This document shows positions 11,177-20,884 of a stretch of DNA of 64,000 nucleotides, one piece after another. The notes beneath the pieces are model-generated. The model saw only the letters and a list, made by a program, of their open reading frames with translations. It was not told where the DNA came from and made no database searches. Within the stretch, counting starts at the first letter, position 1, and each line of letters begins with the position of its first letter. The translations under genes and the position numbers were made by a program. The DNA comes from Chiua virens (lineage: Eukaryota > Basidiomycota > Agaricomycetes > Boletales > Boletaceae): NCBI GenBank assembly GCA_019787685.1, contig JAHNUO010000007.1:1798001-1862000 (forward strand), written 5' to 3'.

Positions 11177-11807
11177 TGTTACAATCACACAATATACTAT
11201 CCTAATCCCTCTATTTTTTGCCTATTTTTCCATATTTTTCCCTTTGCATTTGAGCTTGCTATAAGCATTCCATTCCTTCCAAGTTTCTGAGTTTCCAGAG
11301 TTTCCGAAATTCCCACACTCTCGGAAACTCCAGAACTGAACACTTAGCAAATACAAAGTGATATATGATTGAAATACATTGACCCATGCCTTGCTATGGT
11401 CTAGAACCACTAACCCTTGACCAGTCTAGACCATACAAGCCCTCAGACACCCTCTAGACTCATAGTATGTCATTCCATTCTACACATGCTCACCTCATGC
11501 CTACCTTACCTCATGCCTACCCTCATATCCATTCTCCCTCATGTCTATGATGCAATTACATTCTATGGCTATGTATTCTACATCCATATACCCTATACCC
11601 ATTCAAACCCTTGTCCCATAGCATAACATATCTGTAGATTTAGTTTACACTTGTACAAACAGTAGAATAGTATAAAAGGGACATTCCTAACTCACTGAAG
11701 GACCCAGTCTTGTCCTTCTGGAGTTTCCCCAAGCCTCTCTAGTCACAGACTCGCTTTCATTGTTCTTCCAGCAAATAACTTAAGCCTGTAAAGGTTTGGT
11801 TGTTTCA
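11177..11807 (+). mobile_element. Solo LTR, family D, TSD GGGGA
   Basis: TGTTACAATC ... TTGTTTCA, flanked by GGGGA at 11172-11176 and 11808-11812. A TATAAAAGGG promoter is near 11671. A second D copy is at 48545-49155. It is inserted inside gene M1. Confidence 0.95.
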
Positions 11808-11812
11808 GGGGA

Positions 11813-12229
11813 TGTGAGGAGGATATAAATTGGGAAAAATTGAACATGTCCTCATATGGGCTGCTTTCACTCCTGTGACATCCAGGTTCAACACCAGACA
11901 AACTCCCACCTTCTGTCTCGGGCTTATTTGCTGAGCTAGTGCCACTTGCAGGGTTGTCAAACTTGAACAGCTTGAGGGCAGCACCTTCTAGATCTTGCCC
12001 TATGTCTGCTGTTGAGGTGACTGTGTTGAAACCAGGGTTGGTCCTCCAGAAGCCATGCAGATCTGTCCACCATGGAAAGGAATCAATGATGGTGTCTGCA
12101 AAATATTAGGCATGTCTGACGAAGGTATGTTGGTACTTTCTTACCTATGATAGTCTTCTTCATCAGGTCCTCCTGCAACTCCTCATAGGTTCTTCCTGCA
12201 CCAGTTTGGCCAAGTTGTTTATTGGCCTC
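11813..12229 (-). pseudogene. Gene M1 fragment: SANT/trihelix-like core, exons 2-3
   Basis: The minus strand reads KANKQLGQTGAGRTYEELQ, then a GT-AG intron (about 12099-12146), then FPWWTDLHGFWRTNPGFN and STADIGQDLEGAALKLF. Exon 2 begins at 12815 on the far side of solo LTR G; the split codon restores DLWKVYNKANK. I recognise this as a transposon-associated Agaricomycete family with a helical DNA-binding-like N-terminus; the exact domain name is an inference. The fragment lies between solo LTRs D and G. Confidence 0.6.
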
Positions 12230-12791
12230 TGTCATATACTGCTCCGTTCTCCGTTCTCCATTCCTCTGGATATAACTCCAGTTCTCTTAGACCATAACTC
12301 TGGGTCGATCACCCTCAGGATGCAACTCCGTGATCCTGGACCTCTGTTATGTATATATGTTTTCTCTTTTATTTTAGTACATAACCTGTGTCTTGCTTAC
12401 AAACACAGCTCTGGCTTTCTCAGTACCTGACTTACCTCCAGCTATGTAGTTTCCCAATCTTCCGTCTTACTCAGTTCTTACCAACTCCGTTACTAATCTC
12501 CATTCCACTCTGAGTATATAAACTATAGTACCCCGACTGTGTACCCTTAGTCTGAATATTAGTTTATTTGTATGACTCACTCCAAACACTCCATAAGACC
12601 TTGATGGTCTTTACTCCACTCGACTCCACTTTATGTGTTGAGTCATATATCTACCTCCGTTCTCTGCACGTCCAAAATATAGGGACAGACTGTGACAAGG
12701 GCGCACCACATACAGTGAAGCCAAGTCCTGTCCGACGCTACAACTCCAGAGATCCAGAGTTGGCTACCTCTGAGTCGCATGGTCTTTAACA
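12230..12791 (+). mobile_element. Solo LTR, family G, imperfect TSD GCCTC/GCCTT
   Basis: 562 bp, TGTCATATACTG to CTTTAACA, nearly identical to the LTRs of element G (38864-43178). Flanks GCCTC and GCCTT differ at one base. It splits exon 2 of gene M1. Confidence 0.9.
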
Positions 12792-12815
12792 GCCTTGTTG
12801 TAAACCTTCCATAGA

Positions 12816-12862
12816 CTGTAATCTCATTAGTACACATAAATATAAGTTGTAAAATCACTTAC
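12816..12862 (-). other. Intron 1 of gene M1
   Basis: 47-bp intron on the minus strand: GTAAGTG ... TGTACTAATGAG ... TTACAG. The copia element inserted exactly at its 5' splice site, so the CTTAC duplication copies the donor GTAAG on both sides (12858-12862 and 19228-19232). Confidence 0.75.
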
Positions 12863-13230
12863 TGTTGGAATATGTACAATCTGTTCCAACTGTTCCGGGT
12901 AGTTCCCGCAAACCCGAGGCTTCCGCTTCCGGAAGTTCCGAGGTTCCCACGCTCTGGAAGTACCGGAACGACTATAGACTTATTGTAGTACCTTAGGCAC
13001 TACAATACAATTAGTTACAATCATCAATGCAGTACCATTACTCCTCACTACAGGTACAGCATAGCATTACAGTAGATATATAAACATGTTCTACTGTATA
13101 TACAGAACAACAACCTTCTCTCTCTCCATCCTCCACAATATTGTCTTGAGCTTCACCATCAGGTAAGTCACCAGAGCAGTGACTCTGCCCTTGGGACAAC
13201 CAGGTCCTTTGGAACTGGTCTGTTCTAACA
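12863..13230 (+). mobile_element. 5' LTR of copia H
   Basis: TGTTGGAATA to TGTTCTAACA. It contains a self-complementary stretch CTTCCGCTTCCGGAAG. It is highly similar to the 3' LTR, with scattered C/T and G/A differences. Confidence 0.92.
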
Positions 13231-13242
13231 GGTTATGAGCCC
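13231..13242 (+). promoter_or_regulatory. Primer binding site, initiator-Met tRNA anticodon half
   Basis: GGTTATGAGCCC directly follows the 5' LTR. It is complementary to GGGCTCATAACC, the anticodon stem-loop of initiator methionine tRNA. That is the half-tRNA priming known for Drosophila copia and yeast Ty5. Confidence 0.75.
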
Positions 13243-13654
13243 CGAGTGGCTAGCTGTGCGATATACCTGCCGCTGACTGCTCTTGGTAGACGCATGGTCG
13301 AATTGACAGTTGCTCGATTCATATGTTGCCCCTCTATTGATAGTGCTGGGTTGAAATTCTGGGATAGCTGGAATCCTGATAATTCACCATCCAATGCAAT
13401 TGAATATTAATATTCTTGCTGGATGTGCTGAATAAAGCCCATCCTGTGCGATTGAGAATTCTCACTGGACACTCCCTTTTGATGCGAATACGCTCAGGGA
13501 AATAGGCTTTTAGACCTGCAGTGTAGGGGGAGACTATGTCACCCCAATCTGAGGGTCACTGAATGTTCAGCAGATGCAATTGATTTCTCCTTGCTCCCTT
13601 CTTCTCTGTGAATAAGGTTTACTGACATTCATACCATCAGATTACCTACCTGTT

Positions 13655-15382
13655 ATGTCATCTAACATGCTCAACAACATTTCTAAGCTCAACAGATCAA
13701 ACTATTGTCACTGGGCTGATGACATGAAGAATTATCTTCAGTCAGTCAGTGTCTGGAATGCTTGCATGAAATGGACACGCCCCACGGATGATGACTTGGA
13801 AAAGCAGAATAACTGGGATCACAATGACGACAAAGCCATGGGTTTCATGAAGCTCCGCATTGAGCATCACTTGCTCAGTCATCATGCTGATTGTGCTACA
13901 GCTCTTTCCCTCTGGAATTCACTAAAGCAACAGTATGATGGCCACACCATCTCTTCCACTTATTCTGAATTCAAGTCCATGATGTCCCTTTTCTTCTCAG
14001 AAAATCAGCATCCTGCCCAGACTTTTGCCAAATTCAATACCCATTTTGCCCAGCTCGAGTCTTTTGAATACAAGGTTGATGACAAGATCAAGCTGATGAT
14101 TGTCCTGTCCTGGCTACCCAAATATGCCGACTTCTACACCAATTTACTCAATACTGCTGCAAATGAGAAACCCTCTGCCAATACCAAAACCCCTACTATG
14201 GCAGATGTAGAACAGGCCATCACAGCTGCTTGGCAACAACATGTTGCTCGCCATCCAACTCAGACCAGATCTCAGGCTAAGCCTGAACAGCAAGCGAACA
14301 AGGTTTCCGCTGTTAAGCGGAAAGGGAAGGAACCGAAGTTTGGTGCCCAGCAGAAACAACAGGGAAATTCTGGTTCTGGTGGTTCCAGTCTGGAAGGCTT
14401 CAGAAGGAAAAAGAGACGTGGCAAACACTCTGACTATAGCAAGAACCCCCAGCAACATCGCCACAAAGCCAACATTGTAGCTGAGGAGGTCCCCTCATTT
14501 GCTTTTGTCAATTTTGATCAAGAACCTGTCATCATTGATCCTGCCTCATCCACTTTCACCTCTCCGACCATTGACCCATGTCTGCTCTCCCATAAACCAG
14601 CTTCGACTCACTATGGTCCTCCTGCATTCCCTCATGTTCAGAATGCAATATTCCTTCTCCACCGTATTGGGGAAACTCCTTCTATTCAATCTGTTCACAA
14701 TGTGGACATGATAGTCAACAAGCACTTGGATTGGTCAGAAGAAATTCCCACTTCATCCAAGTGTCTTTTGGAACATGTTGAACAAGACACTTCCATGGCT
14801 GTTATTGAGGATGAAGATGCTGTCTCCCTTGGTGATGATGAAGACGACTGGCTTGGACGTTACTATGATTGTGGATCCACTCCCAAGTACATCTCTCATT
14901 CCAGACAATCCTACTCTGACACTAACGCACATCTTGTGTTGCAGCAAAGTCATTTACTAATGTCTAATATAGTAGATAGTCTGAGAATATCATCTGCTAC
15001 CCAGCCTCTCACTATGTGTGATGACTGTAACAAGTACATGGGCAAGGGAAAGCAAAGAGAGATAACTCATGAAGAAGATATCCTGGACATGTGGTTACTT
15101 GACTCCAGAGCATCATCACACTTTACTTCAAATATTGATGACTTCGTTGAGTATAAGCCATATACCACACCACACTATATGCAAACTGCAAATGGAAAAG
15201 CTCCTGTATTAGGTTCAGGAACTGTCATCATTGAGTATGAGAGCAGACCTGTGCATTTATCGCCAGTCATTTATATGCCTGCTTGTAAAATCAAGCTAAT
15301 TTCCATAGGCACTCTCCTCAAAGACTGTACACTATCTGTGCGCACACGTCCTGGACACATAGACTTTCACCATTCACAGTAG
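13655..15382 (+). CDS. gag: Copia H Gag and protease
   Basis: Starts MSSNMLNNISKLNRSNYCHW, the N-terminal gag motif of copia elements (LNxxNYxxW). A helical capsid region (residues about 20-190) and a basic linker (KVSAVKRKGKEPK, RRKKRRGKHS) follow. The usual CCHC knuckle is degenerate. The protease is near residues 475-560: WLLDSRASSHFTSN, where the normal DSGAS has Gly changed to Arg (GGA to AGA). The frame ends in TAG at 15380-15382, and the polyprotein continues in sense below. Probably a dead protease. Confidence 0.85.
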   Translation: MSSNMLNNISKLNRSNYCHWADDMKNYLQSVSVWNACMKWTRPTDDDLEKQNNWDHNDDKAMGFMKLRIEHHLLSHHADCATALSLWNSLKQQYDGHTISSTYSEFKSMMSLFFSENQHPAQTFAKFNTHFAQLESFEYKVDDKIKLMIVLSWLPKYADFYTNLLNTAANEKPSANTKTPTMADVEQAITAAWQQHVARHPTQTRSQAKPEQQANKVSAVKRKGKEPKFGAQQKQQGNSGSGGSSLEGFRRKKRRGKHSDYSKNPQQHRHKANIVAEEVPSFAFVNFDQEPVIIDPASSTFTSPTIDPCLLSHKPASTHYGPPAFPHVQNAIFLLHRIGETPSIQSVHNVDMIVNKHLDWSEEIPTSSKCLLEHVEQDTSMAVIEDEDAVSLGDDEDDWLGRYYDCGSTPKYISHSRQSYSDTNAHLVLQQSHLLMSNIVDSLRISSATQPLTMCDDCNKYMGKGKQREITHEEDILDMWLLDSRASSHFTSNIDDFVEYKPYTTPHYMQTANGKAPVLGSGTVIIEYESRPVHLSPVIYMPACKIKLISIGTLLKDCTLSVRTRPGHIDFHHSQ

Positions 15383-16980
15383 AAGCGTACTGTGTTGTCA
15401 TTCCATTCACATGGTACAGACACAATGTACTGGCTGCATGCTAAGAGCATCAAACCTGCTCCAATCACTTCAGATCACTTCCAAAACACTTCCGATTGCT
15501 TCCGAGACTGTTCCAAAGCAGTTCCGAGCAGTTTTATACCTACCTTGATCACTACTGACACTTCCAACCCAGAAGCGCTTGGAACCACTTTTCTCAATCA
15601 AAGTCATTGTAGGAAACTTCATTCCGGTTCGGAACATTCGGAACCACTCGGAACCACTTATACACACTTAAAATCAACTCGGAAGACCAGTTCCAGTCTG
15701 GAACGACACCCAGAACACTCAGAACAACTTAAAAGAAGTGAAACACACCCAGAAACACTAAAAAGTGTTAAAACTCATTCAATGTCACTCAATACTATTG
15801 ATTTTGAGTTGATACATCATCGTCTTGGCCATCCTTCGCGTGATGTGCTTAAAGCTGCATGCAAACACACCAAAGACTTTCCGGAAGTAGACATTCCATT
15901 GAAAGCACCCATCTGTCCTGGATGTGAACTTGGAAAACAACCAAACTGATCATTCCCTCATACTGAGAAGAGAGCCTCTGCTCCCTTTGAGTTAATACAC
16001 TCAGATCTCAAGTATTTTGAGGTTGAATCATATCATAAGCATAAATATGCGATCATGTTTTATGATGACTATACATCTATGTATGTCATGGATTGTATGT
16101 CTCAAATCCAAGGATCAAGCCTTAAAGGCTACAAAGCAATTCTTTACCTATGTCTGCAACCAATATAATGCTCAAATTAAAGGTTGGCATTCTGATGCTG
16201 GAGGTGAATTCACTTCTAAAGCCTTTACTGAGTATATGCAAGACCAAGGTATACACATACTCCAATCAGCCCCATATGCTCATCAGCAAAATGGACTGTG
16301 CAGAACGGTTAATCTGTACTCTCATGGATAAGGCACAGGCAATGTGACTTCAAACTTGTCTCCCTAATTCCTACTGGGAATTTGCATATTTACATGCTTC
16401 CCATGTGTACAACCACACTCCATTGGCCTGATTGAATTGGAAAACTCCTTATGAATTGCTCACTGGACAGAAACCTTCAATCTCACACTTACGTGTTTTT
16501 GGATGTGGTGCCTATGTGTATCTTCCCAATGAGATTCAAACAGGCAAACTACAGCCTAAATCACAGTTGATGATCTACCTTGGTGTATCAGCAGGAAGTG
16601 AATCCAATTGGATTTTCATGTGTCCTAACAATGCAATATTCACTTCTGCTCATGCCATCTTTGATGAGAACCTGTTCCCTCGTTGTCCAGGGGCTCGGCC
16701 TCACAGGCTGGTAAGCAGTGTACCACGCAACCCACCTCCTCATCATAACCATCACTCTGAACTAGAGGATTTCTCCTCTGATGAGTCTGATGCACCTCAA
16801 CGTGCTCCTCATCATCCTGTCATACGACCAGAAACACCAATGCAACCGGAAGCACCGGAACACTTGCAAAAAACACCACCACCTCCAGTGACCCCTCCTC
16901 GTGCTCCTAGACTACCTCTAGCAGCTCCTCCAGCTTTACCATGTTGCAGTGAAAGGATTAAAAACCCTCCCAGATGACCT
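15383..16980 (+). pseudogene. Copia H integrase
   Basis: GAG-pre-integrase zinc finger HHRLGHPS ... CPGCELGK at about 15800-15940, with a repeat-rich insert (TCGGAACCACT units) before it. The integrase core has SDLKYFEVE, HSDAGGEFTSKAFTEYM and APYAHQQNG. The catalytic Glu region (normally NGxxER) is disrupted by a frameshift near 16300. Stops at 15947, 16343 and 16430 are TGA in arginine contexts. A Pro/His-rich linker follows. Confidence 0.8.
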
Positions 16981-17010
16981 GGGAATGTCTATGGAGAACA
17001 GAGATACCCT

Positions 17011-18277
17011 TTGAAACAACTCAAAGAAATTGAGAGGGAATCATGCTGGAAGGAGATGATTGGTGAATCATTGAGCACTCCACATGAACCTGCCATACCA
17101 GACATCCCTGGTGGCCTCCCACCCTCACCAACTCTGTCAGAAGATGATGTAGAATGCCTGACCAGGGAAGGGGGAGATGCTTTATTGCATTATCTATGTG
17201 CTCATGCAGTTTTGCTCGGAAACTCTGGAATGACCAAAGTCAACTATAGAGACTGGTCATACTGTGACATACTTAAGCTCCCTCACCAAGAGCAAAAGCT
17301 CTGGCATAAAGCTTGTGAGGAAGAGCTACAAATTATGAAAGATCGCAAAGTCTTTGAAGTCACAGACCATCCACCCAACCGAAAGGTTATAAAAAATAGA
17401 TGGGTGTTTGATGTCAAAACAGATGGTCACAAGAAAGCCTGCCTAGTTGCCAAAGGCTTCTCACAGGTGAAAGGGCTTGACTTTGATGAGATCTTCAGCC
17501 CAGTTGTACGCTTTGAGATAGTGTGATGCATGCTTGCTCTATCTGCTCTCAATGATTGGCACATATCAGGACTTGATGTCTGATCTGCCTTCCTATATGG
17601 AATACTGGAAGAGGAACTCTACATGGAGTTTCCTGAAGGGTTTGTGCCTCCTAACTCAAAAGGCAAAGTCCTCTAACTACTCCGAGCCATCTATGGCTTA
17701 AAACAGGCAGGTTTAGCCTGGTGGAGATCTTTAGATCAGTCAATGCAGGCACTAGGCTTCAAGTGACTTAGAACAGATGCTGGCCTCTTCATCTATTGCA
17801 ATGGAAAAGATATCGTCCTAGTGATTATCTACTGTAGACAACACCCTCTTCTGCAGACCCAGTAAAGCTTTAGTAGATAAGCTAAAGGCTGCATTCATGA
17901 AGAAGTGGGAATGCTGTGATCTGGGTGAAATGCATGAATTCCTCAGAATGAATATACATTGAGAAGGTCATAGGATCCTCATAGACCAAGTCTCATACCT
18001 TGACAAAGTGCTTAAGCGCTTTAGCATGACGAATGCCAAGCCTGCTCGTACTCTCTTACTGCAGGGATATTACCCAGCAAAGAATGATGCCTCTGTCAAT
18101 TTAGAGTTGCAGACGCACTTCCAGATAGTGATAGGCTCATTAATATATCTTATGATTGGCACACGACCAGATATTGCCTATGCTGTAACACAACTGGCTA
18201 GACAATCTGCAAATCCCTCACAGGAGCACCTTGATAAGGCCCTGTATATATGCTGTTACTTAGCCTGGCACTCGTGA
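17011..18277 (+). pseudogene. Copia H reverse transcriptase
   Basis: RT motifs NRWVFDVKTDGHKKACLVAK and FDEIFSPVVRFEIV, then FLYGILEEELYMEFPEGF, LLRAIYGLKQAG and GTRPDIAYAV. The YVDD box near 17835 is damaged: a one-base shift and a reading of YVDN. Stops at 17524, 17580, 17674, 17764 and 17959; at least 17524, 17764 and 17959 are TGA in arginine positions of the family. Confidence 0.8.
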
Positions 18278-18287
18278 TTATTCACTT

Positions 18288-18791
18288 GTGTTTGATGGAT
18301 CTTCTGGCAAAGGAATTATTGCCTTCACTGATTCTGACTGGGGTCAAGATAAGATTACTGGTCACTCCCAGACTGGCTTTTATATGAAGCTAGCTAATGG
18401 TGTTTTCCTATGGAATTCACACCTGCAAAAAACCACAGCCCTCTCTTCTACAGAAGCTGAGTACATGGCTCTGAGTGATTGTTCTCGCCAGGCTGTATGG
18501 ATTTTTCAAATGATGGAAGAACTTGGATACCATCTAAAACCAATCCTGATCTGTGGTGACAATCAGGGATCGCTATTCATAGCTCAGAACCCAGTAACTG
18601 AAAAGCATTCCAAACACATCCACATCTGCTACCATTTTGTACAAGATGCTGTGATGGTTTACAAACAAGTAGAGCTACTTTATGTCCCTGGAGATGACAG
18701 TCCAGTGGATATGTTCACTAAGAACCTTGGACATGTCAAGTTCAAGAAGTTTTGCTCCTTGCTTGGTTTGGAGTTTTACTCGCCAGCCTAA
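18288..18791 (+). CDS. Copia H RNase H
   Basis: Intact 167-codon terminal domain. Catalytic acidic residues are visible: FTDSDWGQD, STEAEYMALSD, GDNQGSLFI, KHIHICYHFVQD. A frameshift just upstream (near 18277) separates it from the RT. It ends 62 bp before the 3' LTR. Confidence 0.85.
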   Translation: MFDGSSGKGIIAFTDSDWGQDKITGHSQTGFYMKLANGVFLWNSHLQKTTALSSTEAEYMALSDCSRQAVWIFQMMEELGYHLKPILICGDNQGSLFIAQNPVTEKHSKHIHICYHFVQDAVMVYKQVELLYVPGDDSPVDMFTKNLGHVKFKKFCSLLGLEFYSPA

Positions 18792-18853
18792 CAGCTTAGT
18801 GCGAAAGTCCTTTCTTATGCCTGAAGTGTCTATGTACACAAGGCAAGGGGAAG

Positions 18854-19227
18854 TGTTGGAATATGTACAATCTGTTCTGACCATTCCAGGTAGTTCCCAC
18901 GAACCTGAGGCTTCCGCTTCCGGAAGTTCCGAGGGTCCCTGCACTCCAGAAGTACTGGAATGACTATAGACTTATTGTAGTACCTTAGGCACTACAATAC
19001 AATTAGTTACAATCATCAATGCAGTACCATTACTCCTCACTACAGGTACAGCATAGCATTACAGTAGATATACATATAAACATGTTCTACTGTATATACA
19101 GAACAACAATATTCTCTCTCTCCATCCTCCACAATATTGTCTTGAGCTTCACCATCAGGTAAGTCATCAGAGCAGTGACTCTTGCCCTTGGGACAACCGG
19201 GTCCTTTGGAACTGGTCTGTTCTAACA
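18854..19227 (+). mobile_element. 3' LTR of copia H
   Basis: TGTTGGAATA to TGTTCTAACA, preceded by a purine-rich tract. Followed by the CTTAC duplication. Confidence 0.92.
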
Positions 19228-19637
19228 CTTACTCCTTTAAACAACGCTCGACTTTACCAGCAAAGATGTCAGGACATGTGAGGGCAAGGTGGCACACATC
19301 AGGATCTTTGTCATCCTGGAAGATGGCTGCTCCAGCCGCTACATAGTAGTCCGATTTCTGCCTACCTGGAACCTCCTTCTTGTGGTTACCTTTCTTAGCA
19401 TCTTGTGTTTGAGTCCAAGAAAAGCTTGAGTCTTGCCTCCTCATTCTCCCTGAGCCATGTGATGAGGTGTGTTGTGCAGTAGGCACATTCTTTGTCCCAG
19501 CAGATGAGCGGAGTCTTGACCTGATCGCTGGGGAGAGAGGGACCAGGCAGGGAGGAAGGTGACTGTGAGAGAGGACTTGTATTTATTGGATTTCGCTTCC
19601 TCTGTCGAACACTCTTGGGCATCGTTGGAGAGAGGGT
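19228..19637 (-). pseudogene. Gene M1 exon 1 (SANT/trihelix-like N-terminus)
   Basis: Starts MPKSVRQRKRNPINTSPLSQ at 19637, basic and Ser/Pro-rich. The helical core is CYCTTHLITWLRENEEARLK-like, then KSDYYVAAGAAIFQDDKDPD and FAGKVERCLKE, ending at the intron donor GTAAG. A 2-base deletion near 19402 shifts the frame between LDSNT and DAKKGNHKK. The other exons lie at 12815 and below, about 6.4 kb away, because copia H sits in the intron donor. Likely DNA-binding; function inferred only from family resemblance. Confidence 0.6.
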
Positions 19638-19797
19638 CGTTTGGGGTAGAGGGGAATGTTCAGTTGGAGATTGATTTTCAGCATGTGTCCCATGATGGGC
19701 AACACCCACTAGTGGGCCATTTTCACTCTGATTTGAGACCTGCTATTATAAGGTTCCCTTTTCCCCACGTAGGATGATAATGGGGAATGACAGCATC

Positions 19798-20252
19798 GGG
19801 GTTTCCAACATTTTGAGGATGTTTTTATGTGATTGAAAATGTATTTCAACATATTATATATTACAATTCCATTATGGGGCTTGCAATATATTTTACTTTC
19901 GGGCATGTCAAAATATTTCTCACAAGTATAACTTTTGTAGGAAATTCTAAGGGGGACAGAAGATAATCTTTTGATGGTGCAGAACATATTACATTTTGTG
20001 GATTTATTATGGCATAAATCCTCAAATATAATATATTGCTGTAATAAATCCACAAAATGTAATATGTTCTGCACCACCAAAAGATTATCTTCTGTCCCCC
20101 TTAGAATTTCCCACAAAAGTTATACTTGTGAGAAATATTTTGACATGCCTGAAAATAAAATATATTGCAAGCCCCATAATGGAATTGTAATATATAATAT
20201 GTTGAAATACATTTTCAATCACATAAAAACATCCTCAAAATGTTGGAAACCC
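19798..20252. repeat. Foldback element, 212-bp near-perfect inverted arms
   Basis: Left arm 19798-20009 and right arm 20042-20252 are inverted copies with only a few transitions. They are separated by a 32-nt loop. AT-rich, no coding content. No clear target duplication. Confidence 0.9.
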
Positions 20253-20280
20253 TGGTGTGTGAGTAGAATGCCTAGTAATA

Positions 20281-20882
20281 CCCCTGGGATGATCAGATAG
20301 GTCCTTGTAACATAGCTACAAACACATTCTGCCTAGGTTTTTCAACATTTTGTCTTAAAATAGTTTGCTATATATCAAAAATAAATACCATGAAATGTTT
20401 TTATGAAACAGTAAACAATAGATTTAGAATACATACTCCACAAATGCTTAAAATATACATCAGAGCTTATGTTTACATTGCATTTTAATCATAAATATTA
20501 TTAAAATTACATAACAAAATATTCTAATATATATTTTGAATTTGTTAATTGATCCTGGCCAATTAGAAAAGAGCATTCTGGGTATGCCCAGCTTACATAT
20601 TCCACAACATGCTTGAAATATGATAAGGTACTATATATTAAAATATATTCTCTATTGTTCTCAAATTAGCTTACAAAACAAAAGCTTCACTTCTATTTTG
20701 TCTAAACTTAGACATAATATTTTACCTTTTTCCCAAGCCTAATTCCCATCAACAGAACTAGTGACATTTTGTGAGTTTGTTCTTAATTATGTTCAACCAC
20801 ATTAGTAGTTAGCTAGGTGGAATGTGTTTGCAACTATGCACAGCTATGTATGTTAAAAGGACTTATCCAATCATCCCAGGGG
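20281..20882. mobile_element. TA-flanked MITE with about 60-bp terminal inverted repeats
   Basis: Ends CCCCTGGGATGAT and ATCATCCCAGGGG, each flanked by TA (20279-20280, 20883-20884). The inverted repeats extend with mismatches through CACATTC and CCTAG. The AT-rich interior has no transposase. A non-autonomous Tc1/mariner-type element is the likely class. Confidence 0.75.
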
Positions 20883-20884
20883 TA

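Larger units (their letters stand above)
12863..19227 (+). mobile_element. Ty1/copia retrotransposon H, full length, TSD CTTAC
   Basis: 6365 bp with two LTRs (12863-13230, 18854-19227), flanked by perfect CTTAC at 12858-12862 and 19228-19232. Domain order is gag, protease, integrase, RT, RNase H, which defines copia. The polypurine tract AAGGCAAGGGGAAG abuts the 3' LTR. Multiple stops, mostly TGA for CGA, and frameshifts make it inactive. Confidence 0.95.
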
